Assembly: GCA_026214975.1 (NCBI GenBank)
Contig: JAOBSW010001047.1
Coordinates: 546,001-610,000 of the forward strand
Direction of reading: 5' to 3'
Length of the DNA stretch: 64,000 nucleotides
Source of the DNA: Gentiana macrophylla
Lineage: Eukaryota; Streptophyta; Magnoliopsida; Gentianales; Gentianaceae
The notes below the pieces were generated by a model. The model searched no databases. It saw nothing but the letters and a program-made list of their open reading frames with translations, and was not told the DNA's origin. This document shows positions 10,886-21,420 of the stretch, in pieces (within the stretch, counting starts at the first letter, position 1; the number at the start of each line of letters is the position of its first letter). The position numbers and the translations under genes were made by a program.

Positions 10886-12657
10886 ACCACCACTTTTTTA
10901 GTATCCAACATTAGTACACGGTGACCGTCGTCACCACCTCTTTAGTATCCAACATTAGTACCGCGTCCGCCGTCGTCGCCGCCGCTGGAGCCTCCGGAGC
11001 CGTCGCCGGAGTCCGCCACTAGTTTGCACATTTTAGGGTTGTAGATTTTGGGTTTTTGTTAAATATAATATAATTATACACTTAAAAAAAATATAATTTA
11101 ATTATAAGTTATAATTAAATAAGAAAACACATAGAGGTATAATGGTCTTCATTTAAATGAAATTGGACTTTTTCACTTAAATAAGAGTATACTAGACTTT
11201 TTCCCATTAGAGTCCGAGAACTGAACTTATTTACAATTAACTCTATATTTCATTATTACAGATCCTCCCCTTAATTATTAAAATCTCCTTTTCTGATTAC
11301 TACCCATAAAAACCACGTACAAACAAAATAAATCTCCTCCATATTCGTAAAACAAACAAGTAAACTCTAATCACTTCTATTTTTTTCAAATACTATTTAT
11401 ATTGATCAAAGATCATATATTTGTTTATGTTTTAATCCGAATTTATTTTTGTGTTTAACTAATATTAAATTGTGTTTCTGTGTGATTGACACTTATAAAA
11501 TTTTATCATATATTAGTAGACATAATCCTTATGGTGGTGGAAAAACTTAATCGAGTAATCACTTATAATAGCAAGATAACTAGGTTCACTGCAGTATATA
11601 TGAAAATTTGACAAGTGTCTATCCCACAATGACAAAATTTAATAGTAGATAAACACAAAAATAAATTTGGGATTAAAACAAAAACATGGGTGTGGTCTTT
11701 TGCTAACATAGAAAATAACTAAAAATAATAGAAAAAGAAATAAAAGAAACAAATAAATATTTAGTTTCTAATATCAAATTCGATAAAGGTTAACCAATGT
11801 ATGATCCTTTCGGATCAAACACTGATAATTTTAAATCTGTGACTTTGCATCATCTCTAATTTTTTTTTTCGTTTGAGCTAATATTTTATTTTTGGATCCA
11901 ATAAAATCCAATTCAAAACAGCAAAATCCATAATTTACGAGCTAATTTTCACGAGTATGTGTCTTAGACAAAACAATAACCAAAGCAACATTAATTTTTC
12001 TTGATAAATAACACATAGAAACTAACTTTATAATCAAATGTTAGTAAACATTAAATTAACCATTTAACATGTGATTCAATTATAATAAATATTATATTTA
12101 AACTCATATTAAAGTAATTGAATAGATAAAAATGTTATAAAATTGATTCATATGAGTTGTAGTGCTGATTAAGTCAACATATTTATAAACTTGTAAAAGT
12201 TCAAATAATAAAAAAAAAATCAAATAATCAATGGCAATAAAAATAAAAGGTAAAAAGTATTAATACACTGATTTGGAGCATGTTGGCTGTATTCATAAGG
12301 GGAATATAGAAGCTTATAGATTCTTAAGGGGAATATAGAAGCAAACGGCAGCAATTAAGGACGGAGCTTATAGATTCATAAGGGGAATAACTCATTCGAA
12401 CTACACTAAAAAAATCTATACAACTAGTTTAATATATTGAATCATTACCTTCCAACCCATTCAAACATTCAATATACTTAGTTAATCCACCGTATATTCA
12501 AATCCTGACTTCGTCCTTGATTAGGAGAGAATCATATTTAAAATCTAAATTTTGTTGTTTTATTTTTATATTGTTTATGCATTTATCAATTGTGACATAT
12601 AACACCACTTAGTTAATTGTATCCACTCTAAATAATATGCACCCTTCGGCCTAGCTT
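10886..12657. other. AT-rich intergenic sequence
   Basis: No gene seen. Two copies of 'agtatccaacattagta' lie near 10902 and 10950, followed by a GC-rich run of GCC/GTC triplets (10960-11020). The remainder is AT-rich and contains an inverted repeat (separate entry) and a short repeated 'ataaggggaatatagaagc' block near 12295-12345. Confidence 0.5.
11415..11700. repeat. Imperfect inverted repeat, possible foldback element
   Basis: Left arm at about 11415-11530 ('gttttaatccgaatttatt' ... 'gattgacacttataaaattt') pairs with the right arm at about 11585-11700, whose reverse complement reads 'gttttaatcccaaatttatt' ... 'atagacacttgtcaaatttt'. The arms are about 100-110 bp with mismatches; the spacer is about 60 bp. 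Possibly a MITE; ends and target-site duplication are not resolved. Confidence 0.5.
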
Positions 12658-12810
12658 AACTTACATGCACTAAACAATCTTACATGCCTATTTGGTACAT
12701 TGGGGATGTCAACATGAGGTGGGACGGCCGATCATCTTCAAAAATTATTATGTCATTATTACGGTTAAAAAAAAATAATTATACACATATATGTATATGA
12801 AATTGACCCT

Positions 12811-12927
12811 TTTTTTTTTTTTTTTGCACAGGAACGAATTTTTTTTTTTTAAACTGCGGGAGAGGGGGATCGAACCCGGGTCTTTCCACTCAGGAGCCCG
12901 GGTAGACCCTAGGTATGGGCCTTGCCC
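12811..12927 (-). mobile_element. tRNA-derived SINE with 11-bp target-site duplication
   Basis: Read on the minus strand it contains the Pol III box B-like GACCCGGGTTCGATCCC and ends in A-rich runs. It is flanked by gaaattgaccc on both sides (12800-12810 and 12928-12938). The other copy of the surrounding duplication (13680-13690) has a single gaaattgaccc and no insert, which is an empty site. Box A is not clear. Length is about 117 bp. Confidence 0.75.
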
Positions 12928-13406
12928 GAAATTGACCCCCTTAATATTGTATATCAACTCAATATTTTATGGATTGACCTATAATTATTTGTAATAAACA
13001 TATTCATTTTTAAAAGATAAACGGTATGACAAATTTTTTACCCTCATTTAAAAATTCCTGGAGCCATTCCTGTTGGAAATATTCAAATTAATTGCCGTAT
13101 AAACGTATGAGTTATTGATATTGTTTAATCGGAAAAAAATATAACTCAAACATAAGTCACACAGTCGACAGACCATTGATAAAAAAGAGGTTGAAAACAT
13201 TAACATTGTCGACAGATCGACTTCAGTGGTCCAGTTTAATAAATTGCACTAAAACATATATGTAGTCCAGTTTAATCCATAAAAAAAAATTTAATTCAGT
13301 CCACCCAACGAACTCAGTATAGTCGAATAGCCCATACTTACATGCATGCACTAAACAATGTTACATGCCTATTTGGTACATTGGGGATGTCAACATGAGG
13401 TGGGAC

Positions 13407-13608
13407 ATGGTTAGAAATCAGGGCCCTCGCACCTGGGAGGTTCTTGTGTTGTGTCTCCACACAGTGTATAGACACGTGTGGAGACATACACACCACACAA
13501 TTTCATTCTGTCTTTAAACTGTGTGGTTCTGATCGTTTCACCCGTCACTTCACCTCAAAATCTCTCTCCACACAAGTATTTCCCCTTTCACCTTATAGCT
13601 TGGTGGGA
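13407..13608. repeat. Copy-specific 202-bp segment bounded by ggtgggac
   Basis: Present only in copy B of the tandem duplication and bounded by the 8-bp repeat ggtgggac (13399-13406 and 13601-13608). Either an insertion with an 8-bp target duplication, or a deletion in copy A between short repeats. No terminal inverted repeats were found, so a microhomology deletion in copy A is at least as likely. Confidence 0.5.
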
Positions 13609-14086
13609 CGGCTGATCATCTTAAAAAATTATTATGTCATTATTACAGTTAAAAAACTAATTATACACATATATGTATATGAAATTGACCCCCTTAATTT
13701 TGTATATCAACTCAATATTTTATGGATTGACCTATAATTATTTGTAATAAACATATTCATTTTTAAAAGATAAACGGTATGACAAATTTTTTACCCTCAT
13801 TTAAAAATTCCTGGAGCCATTCCTGTTGGAAATATTCAAATTAATTGCTGTATAAACGTATGAGTTATTGATATTGTTTAATCGGAAAAAAATATAACTC
13901 AAACATAAGTCACACAGTCGACAGACCATTGATAAAAAAGAGGTTGAAAACATTAACATTGTCGACAGATCGACTTCAGTGGTCCAGTTTAATAAATTGC
14001 ACTAAAACATATATGTAGTCCAGTTTAATCCATAAAAAAAAATTTAATTCAGTCCACCCAACGAACTCAGTATAGTCGTATAGCCC

Positions 14087-14717
14087 ACACGAAATCTAAA
14101 TCCTGGCTCCGTCATTGCCCGTATTTCGTCTTCTGGTCATTTCCAACACCTAAGTCCGGCAAAATATCATAACAAAACCAACCGTAACCCTTAGAGGACA
14201 ATAGGGTGACCGAGAATGAATCAAAATACTCCCGAAAAGGTAAGATTTTCGGACACTTCGTCCTTCATCCCGAAATGATAACAAATGTGTAAAAATAGAT
14301 ATAAACGGGGTATAATCACATAGTAAATGATAGTACATTTCACTCTCATTATGCATAATAGTAAGACTTAAGAGAGTTTTAAGACATGTAACTCTCACCA
14401 TTAATACTTTCATTAGGTGAGTTAAGTATAAGAATAATGGATAAGAAAATGAAGAGTTTTCTTGAATATAAGGGGATAAAATAATGTGTTTAAATGTAAC
14501 AAACAAATACATAACATGAGGTTATGTATCATAATAATGAAATTATTACGGTGTAACGTTACCGAATAAAAGACGTAAATACCTTTATACGGAGGAACGA
14601 GATATCACAATATATATATGATGCAGAACAGTAGAGAGGATAGTGTCGGGGTAGTACATCAGGTGAAATATACATATGATGCATATTTCATTGATATGGA
14701 GGAACGAGATATCACAA
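14087..14717. other. Intergenic sequence with a repeated 19-mer
   Basis: No gene recognised. The 19-mer ggaggaacgagatatcaca occurs at about 14591 and again at about 14699, the second at the outer edge of the copia LTR fragment. Confidence 0.4.
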
Positions 14718-14916
14718 ACATAGATTTAAGAGATGAAAAGGATTTTCATTAATTGATGATGATAATGTTCAGTACAGTCATTAATAGCATTAGAATCTAA
14801 CAAACTCTTGACTCTAGAATCTATGCTAGATTACTTTAGACACATGTCACCTATACACACTACACAAGTGTCACTACTAGCTTAGTCATAAAGTGTCATT
14901 ATCCTTATCTTCAACA
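14718..14916 (-). repeat. 3' LTR of a copia fragment
   Basis: On the minus strand the polypurine tract TTTGAGGGGGGC (14917-14928) is followed by TGTTGAAGATAAGG, the expected PPT-LTR junction of a copia element. The outer end near 14718 is uncertain. Confidence 0.55.
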
Positions 14917-16187
14917 GCCCCCCTCAAACGAAATGGTGTAGCAGCTACATTGAGTTTGCTCCTTGTGAAGCTGAACTGAGAACCTGTTACAGGTTTAGTG
15001 AGGCAGTCTGCAATTTGTAGAGCTGAAGAAATATGTCTGACAGAAATGTGTTGAGCGAGAACATGATGTCGAATGAAGTGAACATCTATGTCTATGTGTT
15101 TGGTTCTGGAATGAAACACAGGGCTCTTGGCCAGAGACTCAGCACCAGTATTATCACAGTGCAATACATGAACAACATGCAATCTGATATGCAACTCCTT
15201 AAGCAAGGCTTGCAGCCATAGAATTTCAGCTGCTAAGTGAGCAAGAGCTCAATATTCACTTTCAGTGCTTGATCGAGCAACCACTGACTGCTTCTTAGAT
15301 GACCAGGACACCAAAGATGACCCAATGTACACACAGTAACCTGAGACAGGCCTTCTATCAAATGGATTACACCCCCAGTCTGCATCAGAAAAACCTTGAA
15401 GATCTATGGACCCTGTAGCTTTAAAATGAAGGCCATACTGAATGGTGCCTTTAACATAACGCAGCAGCCTCTTGAGGGCTTCCCAATGCACATTGGTAGG
15501 ACAATGCATAAACTGGCTTAGAGTATTAACAGCAAAGGCCAAGTCAGGCCTAGTGAAAGTTAGGTACTGCAAACCTCCCACATCACTTCTATACAGTAGG
15601 GCATGTGCTTTAGACAGAGGATTCCAGTCATCAGGAGTTAGTATTTTTCCAGAAAGCATAGAACTAGGACATGCCTTAACATTAGCCAAACCAAGCCTGT
15701 GCAGCAACTGTGTTGCATACTGTTGTTGAGACAAAACAAGCTCTCTGTTGTCCATGTACACTTCCATACCCAGAAAGTGAGTAAGATTGCCCAGGTCTTT
15801 GAGAGTGAATCTGGAGTTCATCTGATGAATGAACCTTTTAATCACTATAGAAGAGTTACCTGTAATCAAAAAATCATCCACATATACTAACAGATATAAC
15901 AGAACATTCTTTTGATGAAAAATAAACAAAGAGTTGTTAGATGTAGACTGGATAAAACCCCATCTCAGAAGTTGGGTGCTCAATTCTTCAAACCAAGCTC
16001 TAGGGGCCTGTTTTAGACCATACAGAGCCTTCTGTAGTTTACAAACATAGTGAGGCTTGGAAGAGTCTTTAAAACCCTCTGGTTGCGGCATAAAAACTGA
16101 CTCATGTAGGGTTCCATTCAAGAAGGCATTGTTGATGTCAACTTGTTGAATGGACCAGTTAAGAGAGACTGCTAACCCCAGAATAAC
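14886..16187 (-). pseudogene. Ty1/copia pol, C-terminal half of reverse transcriptase plus RNase H
   Basis: Minus-strand reading starts mid-reverse transcriptase at SLNWSIQQVDINNAFLNG and continues through KALYGLKQAPRAWF, the catalytic YVDD, FLGMEVY, the RNase H segments ADWGCNPFDRRPVSGYCVYIG and SWSSKKQSVVARSSTESEY, and then CDNTGAESLAKS and RTKHIDIDVHFIR. An in-frame TGA at 15251-15249 directly after SESEY interrupts RNase H; the reading frame continues correctly beyond it, consistent with CGA to TGA deamination. The N-terminal part of reverse transcriptase is not upstream on this strand but lies inverted at 16188-16690. The 3' end runs into PPT and LTR. Confidence 0.9.
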
Positions 16188-16690
16188 CCCAGAAAAACTT
16201 TCCTCTCCTTCCCCTGCTCCCTCTCCCCCCCTCCGGACCCTATTCAACCCCAACATCCCATGATAACTCGATAAAAAACGGGCAGCCTCAAACCCACCAC
16301 TTTTCCTGACTACCACACCTATTACACTACCAAATACCCCATTACAGCATATACCAGTATTCAGATTCCCACCGAACCCAAAACATTCCGACAAGCTTCT
16401 GCACATCCTGACTGGTGTAAGGCTATGCAAGACGAATACGATGCCCTCATACACAACCACACTTGGATATTAGTTCTCAAACCCCTTAATCACAATATTA
16501 TCTAACAAATGGGTGAACCGAGTTAAACAGGCTTCTGATGGCACGGTAGAACGGCTCAAGGGTCGATTAGTTGCTAAGGGATTTGAGCAAGAAAGTGGGA
16601 TCGATTTCCATGAAACTTTCAGTCCGGTTATAAAGCCTGCTACCATACGAGTTATGCTCACCATTGCGGCTCACAATCTATCGGAGCCAG
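16188..16690 (+). pseudogene. Inverted N-terminal piece of copia pol
   Basis: Plus-strand segment with a copia linker and the start of the reverse transcriptase: DWCKAMQDEYDALIHNHTW, then WVNRVKQASDGTVERLKGRL, VAKGFEQESGIDFHETFSPV and KPATIRVMLTIA. It stops just before the position where the minus-strand fragment begins (WSIQQVDINNAF). The two pieces are therefore complementary parts of one domain in opposite orientations. A frame break lies near 16495 between the NHTW and WVNRV segments. Confidence 0.8.
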
Positions 16691-16800
16691 AGGTCACGAG
16701 ATCGAACCCTGGTTGGAACATTATTTAAAAAAATTGTGCAAGTGTTGAGACAGATTGCTCACATTTGAGGGGGTGTTAGGACAGATTGCCCGCACTGTTG
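16691..16800 (+). repeat. SINE-like box B and copia PPT/LTR start fragment
   Basis: A tRNA-like segment ggtcacgagatcgaaccc (about 16691-16708) resembles a SINE box B. It is followed at 16765-16785 by 'cacatttgagggggtgttag', a copia polypurine tract with an LTR start. The LTR does not continue recognisably for long. Confidence 0.45.
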
Positions 16801-17371
16801 AATGAAAATTGTGCAAATAAAGTAGCGGCTTTACTGGCACCAATTGATTTTAGTCCAACGATAAGCGCTTGATCCTTAACACTAATTAGGGTTTACGTTT
16901 TCAAAACGTTTTTTTTTTAATATCGTACAAGTTATGTTCACGTGATTCATCATAATAGGTATCAAGAACAACTATAAATAACAAAATGACCTCCATCAAT
17001 TAATGATTTATAGGATATTTGCCAAGATTAATTTATTATCAATAGTGGCCTAAAAAATATTTTTTTTGTGGTCTATACTTTTTTGAAACAATAATTTTCT
17101 TTTTCAAGGGGACAATAATTAATTTAGTTATCTTATTAAACCATTTAAAAGAAGTCATTAAGATAGTTTTTTTTAGTTCTCAAAATTTATTTTTTAAAGA
17201 TATATATAATATACTTGGAGGTTATGAAATAATTATAACTTTACCCGCAACTAATATACTTAGAGGTTAAAGAAGATATTTTTCTTTTTTCTTTTTCTGT
17301 TTCTCTTTGATATGAATACCGCAACTAATTCATGCAATAAATCTATGAGGGTTTCGTCATATCTATTACGT
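16801..17371. other. AT-rich sequence, nothing recognised
   Basis: Low-complexity T-rich and A-rich runs; no coding or repeat structure could be supported. Confidence 0.4.
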
Positions 17372-17380
17372 CTGAATATA

Positions 17381-17640
17381 GGGATTTTTCTGTGGCTACC
17401 ACCATTTTCTGTGGCAAAATCCCAAAATACCACCCAAGTGCAATTTCAACAATTTTGAAACGCGATTTTCTTCCATTTTTTCCACAAATGTGCACGATCT
17501 TAAGGACCTCAAATCCCCTATTAGGGTTTTAGTTTGGTTCCAAAAACACCTAAAACGCGAAATGGGAGGTGGTATTTGGGGAATAGAGTGGTAGCTGTGG
17601 AATTTCCCCTTCTCAAAAGTGGTATTTAGGGAAAGCTCTC
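17381..17640. mobile_element. Mutator-type MITE with 9-bp target-site duplication
   Basis: A 260-bp insert is flanked by ctgaatata on both sides (17372-17380 and 17641-17649). Its ends are imperfect long inverted repeats: left 'ctgtggctaccacc..aaaataccacc', right (reverse complement) 'ccacagctaccact..caaataccacc'. A 9-bp duplication and long inverted repeats are typical of Mutator-like elements. No transposase is present. It sits about 40 bp upstream of the F-box pseudogene start. Confidence 0.65.
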
Positions 17641-17691
17641 CTGAATATATAGTTTGAAACTCAAAGAAATTATTCTGAAAATATTCGATCA

Positions 17692-19489
17692 ATGTTCAAT
17701 TCTTATTTACCTGAGGATTTACTTGTTCTCGTCTTGGTGAGATTGCCGCTGGAATCGTCTTGGCCGGTTTAAAAGGGTATCGAAATCATGGAACGATCTG
17801 ATTTCAAGCCAAGAATTCATCAAATTACGTCTAAATCAGTCGACCCAGATCGACCGAAAACCAAGCATATTAGTCTGGAAAACTCATCATGACAGGCGAA
17901 AAAACAGGTTAATCCTGCAATTACATGCAGTAGAAATCTCGATCACCGAGGAAACCATGGAATTAGGTGTAATGTCCCACATAGGAAAAATAAGAGAATG
18001 CTCACCCCCATATAAGTGTGAGACATAAAGGTTTTGTCAACTCGGGTTAGCCCTTTTAGACCAAGCGAGGCGGCGGCGGTCAAGCGATTGACCGGACATT
18101 TATGACTCATTTAGCGCTACCAGGCCTGGGGTGCGGGGCGTTCTGAGAATGGTATTGAGCCGACTATCGACGGAACTATGCGCACGCACCGCACAAAGAA
18201 GACGGTGTAAGGATGGCCTCTAGTTACCTCCGGTAGGACGATCCGAGGAACGATCTCGGCCGTCTGGCGAGGACGCCTTGATCCTTATAAGCGGGGAGAA
18301 TGTAATGTCCCACATAGGAAAAATAAGAGAATGCTCACCCCATATAAGTGTGAGACATAAAGGTCTTGTCAACTCGGGTTAGCCTTTTTACACTAACCAG
18401 CGAGGGCGGTCTAAGCGATTGACGGACATTTATGACTATTTAACGCTACCAGGCCCGGGTGCTGGGGCGTTACATTAAACTCGAAATTCGACGGCTCTAC
18501 CACCCTTTGAAAGCTCGAGAATATTGGAGGAGGTTCGAGACTAGAGATTGTTGGCTCTTGTAATGGATTACTTTTTCTAATTAATTTCTTGCCGGTGATT
18601 ATTATTCAAGTCTTAAATATTATAACATCACATTTATGCAATCCGCTTACAAAGTCATCTTGGGATTTGCCCGAAAGACCAGTGGCCATATCATATAACT
18701 GTTGTTACGGCTTCGGATATGACGATATTCATGACGACTACAAAGTTATAATAGCAAGCCGTCTTTCACAATATGTCGGCGAGAACCGTATAGATTTTGA
18801 ATTTTATAGTCTGAGATCCAATTCTTGGAGTATAGCCGGATCATATCCCACGTTTGATTCTCTCTTCATTACAGAAGGCGTCTTAGTAAATTGTGCTTTA
18901 CATTGGATATTGAGCTTCAACCATCCAGATTTTTATGATGATGATGGTTTTAAGAAGATTTCCCTTGTAGCATTCGATCTTAGAACGGATAAACTCAAAA
19001 CTTTGCCTATACCTATGATTTTAGAGGAGGAAGTTCATGATTTTGAGATATTTAAATCGAGTGTGTTGAATGATTGCCTAGTTTTAAGCATCGGTTTTTA
19101 TCGTCATAATTATCATCCAGATACAACGTATAGCTTTGATTTTTGGATCATGAAGGATTACGGTTTCAAAAATTCATGGAAAGAATAACTATACATGATT
19201 CCCCGGAATATGACTTGTACAGAAAACCACCGGTGCCTATTTTAGAGTATAATAATAATAATAATAATCATAAGAGAAAAATCATCTATTACGATGATCA
19301 CCAAGGAATTTTCTCTCGTATGATTTAGTTAGTCATCAAGTTGTGAAGTTTCCAGCATCCGGAGATTTTAATCTTGTGAAACATTTCTGTTTTGTGGGCA
19401 GTCTTGTTCAGCCTCATCCGCCTTCTTTTGGAGGCATGAATATACATAGTCAGAGGCCGCAAGAAATCCGAAAAAGAAGAAGGAGCTAA
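17692..19489 (+). pseudogene. F-box protein with F-box-associated domain, interrupted by a TRIM
   Basis: F-box proteins recruit substrates to SCF ubiquitin ligases. The start ATG at 17692 gives MFNSYLPEDLLVLVLVRLPL, then after a one-base frameshift GRFKRVSKSWNDLISSQEFI, which together form an F-box. After the TRIM (17968-18474) the reading continues with EIVGSCNGLL, a long open stretch with GFGYDDIHDDYKVI, FYSLRSNSWSIAGSYP, GVLVNCALHW and AFDLRTDKLKTLP, and DFWIMKDYGFKNSW, the usual motif order of the F-box-associated domain. Further frameshifts lie near 19180 and 19318; the last frame ends at TAA 19487-19489. Two decayed paralogues lie at 40839-42790 and 43420-43740. Confidence 0.85.
17968..18474 (+). 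mobile_element. TRIM (miniature LTR retrotransposon) inside the F-box gene
   Basis: Two direct repeats, 17968-18146 and 18301-18474, both starting tgtaatgtcccacatagg, the second ending ggggcgttaca. Just inside the first is tggtattgagcc (18150-18161), a near match to the initiator-Met tRNA PBS tggtatcagagcc. Just before the second is the polypurine run gcggggagaa (18291-18300). The interior is only about 150 bp and non-coding. Flanks ttagg and ttaaa may be a decayed 5-bp target duplication. Total 507 bp, within the TRIM size range. Confidence 0.85.
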
Positions 19490-20100
19490 AAAGTCAATAT
19501 AAGAAGAAGCAGTTCTTTAATTTTGTCCTCTTTCTTGAATTTAAGAAATTGATCTTTTGATCCACTACTAATCTTTTTTCAGAATTTTGTATAAATTTCA
19601 ACTGTTGCTCTATTAATTTTACTTAAATTTCATCAGAATTTTGGTATATCCTTTGTCTCGATCATGTAGTGTTTTATTGATACATTGTTTCATTCTTCGA
19701 CTATTTTTATAATTTTACACACCCCGTATGTGTATGTGCACGGGTATAGTAGTTTGTTAGAGTATTGAAAAAAGTTCAGATCTTCAAATAGAACTTGAAT
19801 TGGGATATTGTGACCTCATTGTAAAGACTCTTCTTCATACAAGAATTTCCGAAGTTAAATCACAAAAATGTAAGAAAAGAAAAAGGAAACTAGTTCACGC
19901 GATACTGACCGGTTTCATATCCAAAGTCTGTAGAACCATTTCTGTTGGAACTCATGACAGGACCAGAACTAAGCCTAGAATCTGATTCTGGACATCAGCC
20001 AGAGCGTTGTCCTGAGCGCTCTCCAGAAACTGAGTCTTGGTTTGTTCATTGATTGAACAAAGAGGAAGATTTCCATTGTTTTAAAATGATTGAACATAAT
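19490..20100. other. Downstream flank of the F-box pseudogene
   Basis: AT-rich. A 61-codon open frame at 19800-19985 shows no recognisable domain and is rich in Lys/Arg; I do not call it a gene. Confidence 0.4.
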
Positions 20101-20146
20101 TCATTGTTACAGCTGCCGTATACATTATCAAGGATAAATTTTAATA

Positions 20147-20219
20147 TTACCATAATACCCTTATCAAATTTAATATAAACTATGATGAAATATTAAATTT
20201 GATAAGGGTATTATGGTAA
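20147..20219. repeat. Perfect 30-bp palindrome with 13-nt loop
   Basis: Left arm 20147-20176 starts ttaccataataccc; right arm 20190-20219 is its exact reverse complement. A second, shorter palindrome (tttcatacaaa / tttgtatgaaa) follows at 20226-20272, and a G-run/C-run pair 'ggggggcatgtgcccccc'-like at about 20312-20330. Possibly part of a decayed foldback transposon. Confidence 0.7.
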
Positions 20220-20804
20220 CACCTTTCATACAAATGGTAATGTGATAGTTTATATACTATTTTGTATGAAATATTAAATTAAATGATATTATGGGAATTT
20301 TAAAATTTGAGGGGGGCATGTGCCCCCTCTTGTCCCATGATAGGTCCGCCCCTTGTCAGAATGGTTCATTTAATTACGAGATGTATTGTGTTAGAGTGGT
20401 TGTAACTGTATTATTATTCAGAAATTAAAGATAAAGAAATTAACTAATTTGATATAACAAAAAAGCATATATTAAGTAGTGGTACTAGTACCCAATACTT
20501 CAATGCTGCAAAACCATATGATCAAGCTAAATTTTTTTCCTTGTCATAACCGCCTTAATCAACAAATTTGATTAAAAAAGCATATATTAAGTCACATGTA
20601 TTATACAATATATATTATACATAAAGAAAGAAAAAAATTAAGATCCTCCTATATTACTTAAAATAACATTCAATAAACTTATCACCATGTGTGACGAATA
20701 CTATGTATATATATACTTTTTTAAAAAAATTGTCTGTATTATTAGATTCTTTATAATATTTTTATACTGAATATGTCTTTCAAAGATATGTTGTGTTTTA
20801 ATAA

Positions 20805-20960
20805 ATATTTGTGGTTGTAGCTTGGATGGAGAAGTATTTGGATTTTTTGTCCTAGGTTGCAGGTTCGAATCTCCCCATTGCAAAAATACCTCTCCCAAGT
20901 GACGCACCCCAAATATCAAGATAATTATGTGGTTTAGCTCTAGGATCAAGACTCTTTATT
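20805..20960 (+). mobile_element. tRNA-derived SINE
   Basis: Box A-like TAGCTTGGATGG (about 20818) and box B GGTTCGAATCTCC (about 20861) lie in the order and spacing of an internal Pol III promoter. A pyrimidine-rich 3' part ends with a T-run near 20960. The exact ends and target duplication are not resolved. It is not a tRNA gene: no cloverleaf can be formed. Confidence 0.55.
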
Positions 20961-20967
20961 TTTTTGT

Positions 20968-21420
20968 GAACATCAATAATAAGATTTATTATTAAAAAAT
21001 TAGCAAGATGCTCAAAATTACAACACCGATCAAACACACGCAATCCCAACAAAGCTCTCAAATCCTTAACACGGGAACAACAATAATAAGATTTACTATT
21101 AAAAAATTAGCAAGATGCTCAAAATTATAACACCGATCAAACACACGCAATCCTAACAAAGCACTCAAATCCCCAACGCAACAAAAAGAAATGACTTTAA
21201 ACAATAAACCCCCGACCACAAGACAAACAAAAATCTAACTCCCTCAGAAGCAAAACACTATTATCGGTCCTAAACTCTAATACGTTGTACCACCTGATCA
21301 TGAGTTGTGTTCTAAAGACCTAAATCAAAATTCCTTGCACATCCTCGAATATGTTGTACCACCTGATTATGAGCTGTGTTCTGAGGGCCTAAATCGAAAC
21401 TCCTTGCACGTCTTTTAGGC
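20968..21420. repeat. Two local tandem duplications
   Basis: A unit of about 100 bp ('attagcaagatgctcaaaat' ... 'caatcccaacaaagc') is repeated at 20968-21070 and 21080-21180. A second unit of about 68 bp ('gttgtaccacctgat' ... 'ctccttgcac') is repeated at 21287-21350 and 21353-21415. No protein domain recognised on either strand. Confidence 0.6.

Larger units (their letters stand above)
12658..14086 (+). repeat. Tandem duplication, copies 12658-13336 and 13337-14086
   Basis: The second copy repeats the first from 'cttacatgca' through 'aactcagtatagtcg'. The copies differ mainly by two length changes: a SINE present only in copy A (12811-12927), and about 200 bp present only in copy B (13407-13608). 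No gene is recognisable in either copy. Confidence 0.8.

Noticed and set aside
12850..12905. Possible tRNA gene near gatcgaacccgggtc
   Set aside because: No cloverleaf; the segment is bounded by an 11-bp target duplication and is a SINE.
15249..16460. A 403-codon protein starting at 16460
   Set aside because: The first ~95 residues are the antisense of an inverted pol piece; genuine reverse transcriptase homology starts at about 16187.
19800..19985. Small gene of 61 codons downstream of the F-box pseudogene
   Set aside because: No domain, no homologue recognised and no supporting context.
20852..20880. Possible tRNA gene at the box B sequence
   Set aside because: No acceptor stem or full cloverleaf; box spacing and a T-rich tail fit a SINE.
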